Source of the DNA: Clostridium_AT stratigraminis
GTDB taxonomy: Bacteria > Bacillota > Clostridia > Clostridiales > Clostridiaceae
Length of the DNA: 64,000 bases
Direction of reading: 5' to 3'
Assembly: GCF_045310675.1 (NCBI RefSeq)
Contig: NZ_JBJHZZ010000005.1
Coordinates: forward strand, 1 to 64,000
Shown here: in pieces, positions 26,485 through 34,039 of the stretch
How positions within the stretch are numbered: the stretch's first letter is position 1
How the letters are laid out: each line of letters begins with the position of its first letter
Notes under the pieces: generated by a model
Databases searched by the model: none
Told to the model about the DNA's origin: nothing
The model's input: only the letters and a program-made list of their open reading frames with translations
Made by a program: the position numbers and the translations under genes

Positions 26485-27214
26485 ATGATAGAGATAAGTA
26501 ATGTTTCGTATTCTTATGATAATAATACATCAGCATTAAAAGACATCAATATTACAATAAATGAAGGTGAGGCAATTGCCTTAGTAGGGGTAAACGGAAG
26601 TGGCAAGTCTACCTTTATGAAGCTCATTAATGGTTTAATAAATCCTACCAGCGGAAGTTTTATTTTTTGAGGGTGAAGAAATTAATTCTAAGAAACTACA
26701 AGATGATAAATTTTCTAAAGCCTTTCATAAAAAAATAGGCTTTGTATTTCAAAATTCTGAGGCTCAGCTTTTTTGCTCGGATGTATATGATGAAATTGCT
26801 TTTGGACCTAGACAAATGGGAATGATGGAGGATGAAGTAAAAAAGAGAGTAGAAGATACCTTAAAGCTTTTAAAAATTGAAGAGTTAAAAAATAGACAGC
26901 CTTATCATTTAAGCGGCGGGGAAAAGAAGAAAGTTGCTATTGCATCTGTTGTAGTCTTAAATCCTGAGGTATACGTCTTTGATGAGCCCTTAAATGGGCT
27001 TGATCCTAAAACTAAAAGATTTTTAAGAGAGTTTATGATAGCAATTAATATGGCCGGAAAAACCATAATATGTTCCACCCATGATTTTGAATATGTAAAT
27101 GGGGTATTTAAAAGAGCAATTGTATTTTCTAATGACCATACCATTATTAGAGATGGTGATTACGAAGAAATTATGGGAGATACTGAATTTTTATACGAAA
27201 ATAATATAATCTAA
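26485..27214 (+). pseudogene. cbiO: ECF transporter ATPase CbiO/NikO with a single-base frameshift
   Basis: The two open pieces together give a complete ABC ATPase of about 243 residues. The first (26485-26670) holds Walker A (GVNGSGKS) and stops after FIF. The second frame holds the Q-loop (VFQNSEAQLFCSDVYDEIAFGP), signature LSGGEKKK, Walker B VYVFDEPLNGLD and H-loop CSTHDFE. Deleting one T from the T6 run at 26663-26668 restores one continuous frame (GSFIFEGEEINSKK). This is a fresh lesion, a slippage or phase-variable tract, or a sequencing error. Everything else is intact, so the gene was functional very recently. ATG at 26485 has only a weak ribosome binding site. Confidence 0.88.
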
Positions 27215-27218
27215 TGAG

Positions 27219-27279
27219 AATGGCATCCATATGAGTTATTACTTATTAATAATAGGTAATAACTCATGTGGATGCCATT
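27219..27279. repeat. 60-nt palindromic repeat, copy 1
   Basis: A near-perfect inverted repeat opens with AATGGCATCC and closes with GGATGCCATT. Arms ATGAGTTATTAC and GTAATAACTCAT surround a short loop. An almost identical copy is at 28779-28839, and a half copy overlaps the end of argD near 40683-40709. It directly follows cbiO. Confidence 0.8.
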
Positions 27280-27311
27280 GAAACATTATAATAAATTTAC
27301 TGAATTAGCAT

Positions 27312-27350
27312 AAGCCGCAAAAGGAGATTGAAGCCTTTTGCGGCTTTTAT
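27312..27350 (+). terminator. Terminator of the cbiMQO unit
   Basis: AAGCCGCAAAAGG (27312-27324) pairs perfectly with CCTTTTGCGGCTT (27334-27346), and the T run continues to TTTTAT. Confidence 0.9.
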
Positions 27351-27436
27351 ATTTTAGAATTATTAGGATTATACTTTATTGATGCTTAATAAGCTAACCG
27401 ACTATAAATAATTGTAAACAAATATTAGTATTTCTA

Positions 27437-27484
27437 TTGACTTACAAATTTAGAAGTGATATTATTGTATTAAACAGTGTTTAA
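27437..27484 (+). promoter_or_regulatory. Promoter and probable TetR operator
   Basis: TTGACT (27437-27442) and TATTAT (27460-27465) are separated by 17 bases, a good housekeeping promoter. The palindrome TTAAACAGTGTTTAA (27470-27484) lies just downstream, near the transcription start, as expected for a self-repressing TetR-family gene. Confidence 0.65.
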
Positions 27485-27517
27485 CAATTTAACATGTTCA
27501 ATGAAAGGAAGACATAA

Positions 27518-28138
27518 ATGGGAATTAAGGAACGTAAAGAACGCGAAAAAGATGAGCATCGTGAAATTATTTTGAAGGCTGCAAGTGAAATTATGGATGA
27601 AGAAGGTGTTGATAAGCTTTCAATCAGAAAAATTGCGGCTAAAATAGAGTATTCACCGGCTATAATATATCATTACTTTAAGAATAAGGAAGATATTATA
27701 AACATACTTATGAAAAAGGGCTATGAAAAAATTTTAAGAGAATTATTTTCTTTAGAAAATTCATCTGATAAACCTGAAGAGAAATTTAAAAAACTGCTAA
27801 AGAGATATATACTTAAAGCCTTAAGTATGCCTGATGAATACAAGACTGTAATGATGAATACTACACCAGAGGTACTTTCACATACTTCAGTGCTTTTTAA
27901 GGGAGCTTCTATAGAAAGAAAGGCTTTAGCACTGCTTTGTAATTTTGTGAAGGACTTAAGTGGGGACAATATTTTAGAAGATGAAGCAGCAGAACTTACT
28001 GCACAGATTGTATGGGCGGCAACTTTTGGGCTTATTATAAGGCTAATAACGGAAAAGGACACAAAGGAAGAACAAAAGGAAAGGCTTATTAATTCTCATG
28101 TTGAGCTTATGACAGACATGATAAATGGAAGACATTAA
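27518..28138 (+). CDS. TetR/AcrR-family transcriptional regulator
   Basis: A 206-residue regulator with an N-terminal TetR helix-turn-helix: IILKAASEIMDEEGVDKLSIRKIAAKIEYSPAIIYHYFKNKEDII. The C-terminal ligand-binding and dimerisation part has EYKTVMMNTTPEVLSH. A palindrome next to its promoter suggests autorepression. The flavodoxin gene 107 bases downstream is its probable target. ATG at 27518 follows AAAGGAAG. The ligand is unknown. Confidence 0.88.
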   Translation: MGIKERKEREKDEHREIILKAASEIMDEEGVDKLSIRKIAAKIEYSPAIIYHYFKNKEDIINILMKKGYEKILRELFSLENSSDKPEEKFKKLLKRYILKALSMPDEYKTVMMNTTPEVLSHTSVLFKGASIERKALALLCNFVKDLSGDNILEDEAAELTAQIVWAATFGLIIRLITEKDTKEEQKERLINSHVELMTDMINGRH

Positions 28139-28245
28139 GCATTGTTAAAGTAATAAAAGCTGATATATCTTTTGATTCTTATTATAAAGAATGTAAAAGA
28201 ACCCACATATAATAAAGTTTAAGTTAGTCTATAGGAGATGATTAA

Positions 28246-28770
28246 ATGAAAACTGTAGTAATTTATAAATCAAGTACAGGCTTTACGAAGAAATATGCGC
28301 AGTGGATTGCAAAGGACTTATCAGCGGATATCTTTGATGCATCAAAGGTAACAGCTAATATGATGGATGCCTATGATACCATAATTTTTGGAGGCTCCTT
28401 GCATGCCGTAGGTATTAGAGGCATAAAGCTTATAACACAAAATCTTCATAAAATAAGGGATAAAAAAATAGTGGTCTTTGCTACTGGGGCATCACCTTCA
28501 AGTGAAGCTGTAATTAAGGAAGTCAGGGATAAGAACTTTACAAAAGAACAGCAAAGGTCTATTAGATTCTTTTATTTAAGAGGCGGCTTTGATTATAGTA
28601 AATTAAATCCCTTTGATAAATTTCTTATGAATATACTTAAATGGAAAATTAATAAGAAAAAGAAAGAAGATTTAACTAAGGATGAAATAGGTATGCTTGC
28701 AATATATGATAAGCCAGTTGATTACACAGATAGGGATAAAATAAGAGAATTAGTTTCTTATGCTATGTAA
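28246..28770 (+). CDS. Flavodoxin-domain protein
   Basis: This 174-residue protein starts MKTVVIYKSSTGFTKKYAQW, with the FMN phosphate loop SSTGFT. It continues with FGGSLHAVGIRG and the second flavin loop VVFATGASPSS. The C-terminal extension (IRFFYLRGGFDYSKL, then MLAIYDKPVDYTDRD) resembles HemG-like flavodoxins of Firmicutes rather than small electron-transfer flavodoxins. It is probably an FMN-binding reductase or stress protein controlled by the adjacent TetR regulator. ATG at 28246 follows AGGAGATG. Confidence 0.85.
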   Translation: MKTVVIYKSSTGFTKKYAQWIAKDLSADIFDASKVTANMMDAYDTIIFGGSLHAVGIRGIKLITQNLHKIRDKKIVVFATGASPSSEAVIKEVRDKNFTKEQQRSIRFFYLRGGFDYSKLNPFDKFLMNILKWKINKKKKEDLTKDEIGMLAIYDKPVDYTDRDKIRELVSYAM

Positions 28771-28778
28771 TAAATTTT

Positions 28779-28839
28779 AATGGCATCCACATGAGTTATT
28801 ACTTTTTATGAATAAGTAATAACTCATGTGAATGCCATT
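28779..28839. repeat. 60-nt palindromic repeat, copy 2
   Basis: This copy has the same arms as the one at 27219-27279 (AATGGCATCC..., ATGAGTTATTAC/GTAATAACTCAT), with few base changes. Its right arm reaches the stop codon of the convergent DUF2935 gene, so it may serve as a shared 3' end signal. Confidence 0.8.
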
Positions 28840-29749
28840 AATCTTCTAGAAGATTTAAATAGTGATTTGCCTCACGAAGCACGTGATCACTTAAAAGAGG
28901 AAGAATTATAGATTTGATTTTACAGCCTAATAGTCCTTCTGTAGCTTGGGCCTTAAAGTCTCTTAGTTTACTAGTCTCCTTAAGAGTATTGTTAGTAAGG
29001 GCAGCAGTCTCTAGAGTTGATTTGTATGCCTCTGAGGCCTCCTTACTTAAGGCCTCAAACTCTTTCCCAAAGTTATTTGCCATATTGAACAATTCCTCTT
29101 CTGTAGGATCAAGCATTCCTCTTATGAAGAAGGAATGTTCCGACATTATGTCATCCCAAAAGATTTCATCCTTTAATATGTCTTTCTTACTATTGATTTC
29201 ATTTCCACTTTGTAATCTTTTTAAAAGCTCAGTAAAGGTCACAGCTTCTTTTATTATGTGATTTATTAAGTGGGGGTAATTTGTTGTAAATATCCTGCAA
29301 TTGAGTACATCAGCTCTAAGCTTTTTTTTGAAGTTGATAATTTTATTAGTTGCACCGAGAGAACTGTTATTAAGCATATAAACCTGTTCTTCCAGCATTG
29401 ATATACCTTTGTTATCTATACCAGGTCTTATAGAACCTTCCATAGAAGTTACACCAGGGTCTATGAAAATGCCAGTAAAATATTGAGTTGCCTTTTCTGC
29501 TGCTGCAGTATATTTAGTTACAAACTCATTGGATTGCAATGCCTTTTCAGAAATAACTCCATTTGATAAGGCTGCTGTATGGGATAATAATCTTGTAAAT
29601 TCATTCTTAAAGCTATCAGCTAACATTGCTAAGTTTTTGTCTCTAGGGGTAAAAGCTGCCTCTAAAAATATAGAATGTTCCTTCATTATTCGAAGGAAAA
29701 ATAAATTTAATTCTAAGGACTGGCTTATAAATTTTAGCCTTTTTATCAT
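28838..29749 (-). CDS. DUF2935 protein, tandem metal-binding four-helix domains
   Basis: This 303-residue soluble helical protein contains two related halves. Each has an acidic/histidine motif near its start: MKEHSIFLEAAFTPRD in the first and MSEHSFFIRGMLDPTE in the second. Later His residues lie in HLINHIIKEA and SDHVLREA. This is the DUF2935 arrangement, a ferritin-like metal-binding fold of unknown function. ATG at 29749 follows AGGAGAATATT. Monocistronic, convergent with the flavodoxin gene. Confidence 0.85.
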   Translation of the reverse strand: MIKRLKFISQSLELNLFFLRIMKEHSIFLEAAFTPRDKNLAMLADSFKNEFTRLLSHTAALSNGVISEKALQSNEFVTKYTAAAEKATQYFTGIFIDPGVTSMEGSIRPGIDNKGISMLEEQVYMLNNSSLGATNKIINFKKKLRADVLNCRIFTTNYPHLINHIIKEAVTFTELLKRLQSGNEINSKKDILKDEIFWDDIMSEHSFFIRGMLDPTEEELFNMANNFGKEFEALSKEASEAYKSTLETAALTNNTLKETSKLRDFKAQATEGLLGCKIKSIILPLLSDHVLREANHYLNLLED

Positions 29750-30112
29750 AATATTCTCCTATTTTAATTACTTAAGCCATTATAAGTATATTCTTTACTA
29801 ATACATTAAATGTCACAAGAAGTGTATATTGATATATGTAAAGCAAAGCTATATAGTTACTATTATGGAGAAAATTCTTTAAGAAGAAAGCATATAAGTC
29901 AAGAGGAATACACTTGGCTTATTTTAATTTAGTTGGTTAAACTAATTTTTTAGGAGATAATTCAAAAGAAATAAAGCTTAAACTATTTTGATGTAAGGTT
30001 ATATTTTTTAAGACTATGTTCAATAATTAAACTTTTTCATTTAAGCAGGCGTCTATTAAGTGAAAGTAAGTTAAGATACGTATCTATAACAAGGAAGGGG
30101 AACTTCAGGGGA
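29750..30112. other. Divergent intergenic region with an orphan terminator hairpin
   Basis: No ORF is present. It holds an orphan hairpin, ATAAGTCAAG/CTTGGCTTAT (29894-29922) with a T-rich tail, nearly identical to the terminator at 22650-22680. No plus-strand gene lies directly before it, so it may attenuate the sigma operon or be a mobile repeat. The promoters of DUF2935 and the sigma gene must lie here but are not clear. Confidence 0.45.
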
Positions 30113-30634
30113 ATGAGTAGAGGCAGTTTAGAAAAGCAAATAGTTGAGTTTGTTATTAAAAATAAGGAGAGTCATTATAGATTGGCCTATAGCTATGTAA
30201 GAAATGTTGAAGATGCTTTGGATATTGTACAAGAATCCATTTTTAAGGCAATTTCATCTATGGACTCATTGAAAGAACCAAGCTATATAAAAACTTGGTT
30301 TTATAGGATTATTATAAATACCTCTCTTGATTTCTTAAGAAAACAAAAGAAACTAAAGATTATAGATGAAAGGGTTCTAGAAAGTTTTGGATCTGAAGCC
30401 ATAGACCAATATGAAGACTTTGACTTGAAAATAGCATTGAATAATCTGCCCGATGCTTACCGAAGTGTAATAATTCTAAGATATTTTGAAGATTTAAAGC
30501 TGAAGGAAATTGCAGAGGTGCTCAATGAAAATGTTAGCACAGTGAAAAACCGTTTATATAAGGCCCATGAGAAGCTACGGCTAAAATTAATTGATAATGA
30601 ATTTAACAAGGAATACCAAAGGCGTAATAATTAA
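30113..30634 (+). CDS. sigV: ECF sigma factor, SigV type
   Basis: A 173-residue ECF sigma factor with region 2 (YRLAYSYVRNVEDALDIVQESIFKAI) and region 4 (LPDAYRSVIILRYFEDLKLKEIAEVLNENVSTVKNRLYKAHEKL). Its partner gene encodes an RsiV-type anti-sigma, so it is most likely SigV, which in Firmicutes responds to lysozyme and controls wall modification genes. The last eight codons (KEYQRRNN) and the stop codon lie inside a repeat cassette that also carries the ribosome binding site of the next gene. ATG at 30113 follows CAGGGGA. Confidence 0.87.
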   Translation: MSRGSLEKQIVEFVIKNKESHYRLAYSYVRNVEDALDIVQESIFKAISSMDSLKEPSYIKTWFYRIIINTSLDFLRKQKKLKIIDERVLESFGSEAIDQYEDFDLKIALNNLPDAYRSVIILRYFEDLKLKEIAEVLNENVSTVKNRLYKAHEKLRLKLIDNEFNKEYQRRNN

Positions 30635-30670
30635 TAATTATTACGTGCAGAATAAGGAATACTTAGGGGG
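30607..30670 (+). repeat. Hairpin/Shine-Dalgarno cassette between sigV and rsiV
   Basis: AAGGAATACCAAAGGC is followed by the perfect stem GTAATAATT/AATTATTAC (30624-30632 with 30636-30644), then GTGCAGAATAAGGAATAC and the purine box AGGGGG at 30665-30670. This is one full unit of the family seen before hypB, argB and the beta-CASP nuclease gene. The sigma stop codon lies at the loop of the stem, and AGGGGG is the ribosome binding site of rsiV. Confidence 0.85.
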
Positions 30671-30678
30671 TTAATAGG

Positions 30679-31569
30679 ATGAATAAAGATCTATTTGAGC
30701 TTAAAAAGGAATATCTTGAAATACCCATTCCAAAAGAATTAGACTTTATAGTAAAAGGAGCTTTAAAAAAGGCAGGAGTAAAGAAAAATAATACCTTAAG
30801 AAGAATAAGTATAACAGCTGCTTCAATTGCTGTTTTAATAGCAGCACTAACCATTGGTGTTAATAGCAGTCCTGTTTTCGCAAGGAACTTAGCAAAGGTT
30901 CCTATTGTAGGTAATATTGTAAGAATCATAGCCTTTAAGGAATATGTTGTTGATGAAGGAAACTATAATGCAAAAATAAAAACTCCTGCTATACAAGGTT
31001 TAAAAAATAAAGACCTGGAAAGCAGCTTGAATGAAAAATATCTTGCTGAAAATAAAAAGCTGTATGAAGAATTTACAAAGGAAATAGAAGAGTTAAAGGG
31101 AAAAAGCGAAGCACATTTAGGTGTAGACAGCGGCTATATTGTTAAGACAGATAATGAGAATATACTATCAGTAGGCCGTTATGTAGTAAACACAGCTGCG
31201 TCTTCCTCAACAACAATGAAATATGACACCATTGACAAGCAAAGGGAGGTTTTGATAACACTACCCAGCTTATTTAAGGATAACAGCTATGTAAAAACAA
31301 TAAGTAATTATATTAAAACACAGATGATAGAGCAAATGAAAGCCGATGATAGCAAAACCTATTGGGTCCACATAGATGGCAAGGAGGATGTATTCCCAGT
31401 TTTTAATGAAATAGCAGAAAATCAGAGCTTCTATATAAATCAAGAAGGTAAATTAGTAATATCCTTTGATAAATATGAAGTAGGTCCAGGAGTTATGGGA
31501 ATTGTAGAATTCACAATTCCAACAGAGCTAATTAAAAATACACTGGTTGGAGATGAATATATTAAATAG
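30679..31569 (+). CDS. rsiV: RsiV-family anti-sigma factor (DUF4163/DUF3298)
   Basis: This 296-residue single-pass membrane protein has a cytoplasmic sigma-binding N-terminus (EIPIPKELDFIVKGALKKA), one helix (about 43-60), then the DUF4163/DUF3298 region ending FDKYEVGPGVMGIVEFTIP. That C-terminal signature is typical of RsiV, which binds lysozyme outside the cell and is then cleaved to release SigV. The sigma gene lies directly upstream. Start at ATG 30679, 8 bases after AGGGGG from the repeat cassette. A terminator follows at 31669-31715. Confidence 0.88.
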   Translation: MNKDLFELKKEYLEIPIPKELDFIVKGALKKAGVKKNNTLRRISITAASIAVLIAALTIGVNSSPVFARNLAKVPIVGNIVRIIAFKEYVVDEGNYNAKIKTPAIQGLKNKDLESSLNEKYLAENKKLYEEFTKEIEELKGKSEAHLGVDSGYIVKTDNENILSVGRYVVNTAASSSTTMKYDTIDKQREVLITLPSLFKDNSYVKTISNYIKTQMIEQMKADDSKTYWVHIDGKEDVFPVFNEIAENQSFYINQEGKLVISFDKYEVGPGVMGIVEFTIPTELIKNTLVGDEYIK

Positions 31570-31668
31570 AACAGCGTTAAATCTGCATTAGACTTGAAGA
31601 TAAAAATAAAATATCAATTTCCATGACGGCTGAGGTTTTAAAATTAAGGCTGAAGAGGCAGAAATAAC

Positions 31669-31716
31669 AAAGAAGGCAGAAATAGTATAAAGCTCTTTTT
31701 GCCTTCTTTATTTATT
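31669..31716. terminator. Terminator after rsiV
   Basis: AAAGAAGGCA (31669-31678) pairs with TGCCTTCTTT (31700-31709), followed by ATTTATT. Convergent genes lie on both sides. Confidence 0.75.
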
Positions 31717-31758
31717 GTAGAGTTCTACTATTTATTAATATTTTGAAATGATTTGATT

Positions 31759-32808
31759 TTAGTCTTCAAAAATATCTTTCATTTTCACAGGCTGCATCAT
31801 CATTGGATTCATTGGGGGCATCATAGGTGTCTGGCCCATAGGCATTTGATCCATCATCGGATTCATTCCAATGGATTCCATCATCATAGGGTCCATCATC
31901 ATAGGTTGCATCATCATTGGGTGATGGTGGTGCATGTGCTTGGAATCAGAGCTTGTATTATGATGTCCATGATGCATCATCATAGGGCACATCATCATAG
32001 GATCCATCATCATAGGCTGCATCATCATAGGATCCATCATCATAGGCTGCATCATCATAGGATCCATCATCGTAGGTTGATGGTGGTGCATGTGCTTGGA
32101 GTCTGAGCTTGAATTATGACATCCATGATGCATTGAATCAGAGCTTGTTTTATGATGCTCATGATGCATTTGAGGCATATGGCATGGGTGCATTGGATGG
32201 CAAGGCATAATTGGATGACAAGGCATCATTGGTGGCCTCGGTTGTGGCTGTGGCTGTGGCATAGGCATAGGCATTGGTTTTGCAACTGGCTCAACATTTA
32301 GCTTCAAATTTGCCGGTTGTACTACAGGCTCTATTTTCAACTGTATTTTTATTGGTTCCATAACTATAGCTCCCATTTTTGGTGCTATATTAAGTTCCAT
32401 ATTACTTGGCTCCATTTTTGGGGTAATTTTTGGCTCGATGTCTAATTCCATTTTATTCGGTTCCATTTTTGGCTGTATGGTTAATCCGAAATTTTGAGGT
32501 TCCACTTTAGGCTCAATATTTAATTGAAATTGTGTTGGTTCTACCTTTGGCTGCAAAGTAATTTCTTGTTTTAACGGTGGAAGTGGTTTTATTGGCTCAA
32601 CATGCTTCGGAGGCATAGGCTGAGGTGCTGGCATTGAGTGCTTCATTGGTGGCATGTGAGGCATAGGCTGAGGTGCTGGCTGTGGAATTGGCTGGATTGG
32701 AGGCTTAATATTCCTATCCTCAGCCCTATACCACCCATTATCCATCATGGGGCAAATTAGTGGATAATTAACATCTACATAGTCTGGTATTTCGTTTTTT
32801 TTATACAT
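31759..32808 (-). CDS. Low-complexity Pro/Met/His-repeat protein, unknown function
   Basis: A 349-residue protein with an unusual layout. A short ordered start (DVNYPLICPMMDNGWYR) is followed by a Pro-Met-Gln stretch. Next come about six degenerate repeats of roughly 13-15 residues with the pattern PKxEPxxxxLxIE (about 85-180). A Cys/His segment (MPCHPIMPCHPMHPCHM) follows, then His-rich SSSDSKHMHHH blocks alternating with DPMMMQPMMM blocks. There is no signal peptide or membrane helix. ATG at 32808 follows AAGGGAGC, and the minus-strand reading has the better start signals. The composition suggests metal binding or a structural spore or surface role, both inferences. Repeat number may vary between strains. 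Confidence 0.75.
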   Translation of the reverse strand: MYKKNEIPDYVDVNYPLICPMMDNGWYRAEDRNIKPPIQPIPQPAPQPMPHMPPMKHSMPAPQPMPPKHVEPIKPLPPLKQEITLQPKVEPTQFQLNIEPKVEPQNFGLTIQPKMEPNKMELDIEPKITPKMEPSNMELNIAPKMGAIVMEPIKIQLKIEPVVQPANLKLNVEPVAKPMPMPMPQPQPQPRPPMMPCHPIMPCHPMHPCHMPQMHHEHHKTSSDSMHHGCHNSSSDSKHMHHHQPTMMDPMMMQPMMMDPMMMQPMMMDPMMMCPMMMHHGHHNTSSDSKHMHHHHPMMMQPMMMDPMMMESIGMNPMMDQMPMGQTPMMPPMNPMMMQPVKMKDIFED

Positions 32809-33071
32809 AGTTAAGCTCCCTTTAAAATATTACATCACTTTAATATATGCTATTCTTTTACATAGTGCCACCTGAGAACTATAAGACCTAGTTAAATAAA
32901 TTTTAATGTAGCATGGGATGTTCTTGCGGCTCAATAGTTTGGATAAGTAGCATTGTAATTAAGTTAGTTACTATTTATGCAAGCAATAGGAAAGTGAAAA
33001 CTGGTAACTTGATTTTCAAGTATATTAGCATTAATATTTATTTATAATAATAAAATAAATGAGGTGATGGA

Positions 33072-33638
33072 ATGATTGGAGATTTAATAAGAAAAAACAG
33101 ATCATATAGAAGGTTTTATCAAGATAAGCCAATAGAATTGGAGACCTTAAGAGAATTAATTGATTTTGCGAGACTAAGCCCTTCTGGTGCCAATAAACAA
33201 GTACTAAAATATTTTCTTTCAAATACGAAGGAGACCAATGAAAAAATATTTGCAACTTTAGGCTGGGCTGGATATTTAAAGGATTGGAATGGCCCTGAAG
33301 AAGGTGAAAAACCAAGTGCCTATATAGTTATGCTTAAGGACAAGACTCTTGGCAGTGGAATGGCTCAAGATGAAGGCATTTCAGGACAAAGTATACTTCT
33401 TGGTGCTATAGAAAAAGGATTAGGTGGATGTTTTATATTTAATATAAATAAGAAAAAATTATCAGAGGAATTAAAATTAGAAGATAGATATGAAATAGCA
33501 CTTATTATAGCTTTAGGGACTCCAAAGGAAGAGGTCGTACTTGAAGAAATGGGAACTTCTGGTGATGTTAAATATTGGAGAGATGAAAATAAGGTTCATC
33601 ATGTACCTAAGAGAGCTTTAGATGATATAATACTTTAG
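33072..33638 (+). CDS. Nitroreductase-family FMN oxidoreductase
   Basis: A 188-residue protein with the nitroreductase fold: N-terminal RKNRSYRRFYQDKPIE (FMN-binding arginines), DFARLSPSGANKQVLKYF and the C-terminal region IALGTPKEEVVLEE. The middle ISGQSILLGAIEKGLGGCFIF is the conserved FMN-proximal helix. It should use NAD(P)H and FMN, substrate unknown. ATG at 33072 follows GAGGTGATGG. It lies just upstream of the FMN riboswitch, which belongs to the next operon. Confidence 0.88.
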   Translation: MIGDLIRKNRSYRRFYQDKPIELETLRELIDFARLSPSGANKQVLKYFLSNTKETNEKIFATLGWAGYLKDWNGPEEGEKPSAYIVMLKDKTLGSGMAQDEGISGQSILLGAIEKGLGGCFIFNINKKKLSEELKLEDRYEIALIIALGTPKEEVVLEEMGTSGDVKYWRDENKVHHVPKRALDDIIL

Positions 33639-33742
33639 TTATGGCTGCACAGTAAGATTTTCAAGAAATGCTGAATAAAATTTAATTTATTACTTGTCAA
33701 AACATTTATACTTTGATATTATGAAACTGTAAAATTAAATAA

Positions 33743-33851
33743 ATCTTCAGGGCAGGGTTTGATTCCCTACCGGCGGTATAGCCCGCGAGCCTTATGGCAG
33801 ATTCGGTTAGATTCCGAAGCCGACAGTAAAGTCTGGATGGAAGAAGATTAC
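33743..33851 (+). ncRNA. FMN riboswitch (RFN element)
   Basis: The sequence holds the classic RFN core: TCTTCAGGGCAGGGT, ATTCCCTACCGGCGGTATAG, CCCGCGAGCC, GATTCGGTTAGATTCCGAAG, CCGACAGTAAAGTCTGGATG and GAAGAAGA, in order. It binds FMN and lowers expression of the riboflavin operon. A terminator stem follows at 33918-33950. Confidence 0.97.
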
Positions 33852-33917
33852 AAAGCAGATGTCTAATTTTTTTGCGTTATATTCATACGTTTGAAATTAG
33901 CTTAACTCGCATTTTAT

Positions 33918-33950
33918 GCCCTGAGATTAAACTCTCGGGGTTTTTATTTT
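33918..33950 (+). terminator. Regulated terminator of the FMN riboswitch
   Basis: CCCTGAGA (from 33919) pairs with TCTCGGGG (to 33940), followed by TTTTTATTTT. It lies about 70 bases past the aptamer and is the expected FMN-induced terminator. Confidence 0.9.
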
Positions 33951-34039
33951 GCTTAAAATTGGTTGTAACTTAGGAATATGCCTTTACAAAAATGGAAATA
34001 AAAAATCTATAACTAATTTTATAAAGAAGGATGAATTTT

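Noticed and set aside
31753..32106. Histidine-rich open frame on the plus strand opposite the Met/His-repeat protein
   Set aside because: It is the complement of the Met-codon repeats. It lacks a ribosome binding site, while the minus-strand frame has AAGGGAGC, an ordered N-terminus and full length.
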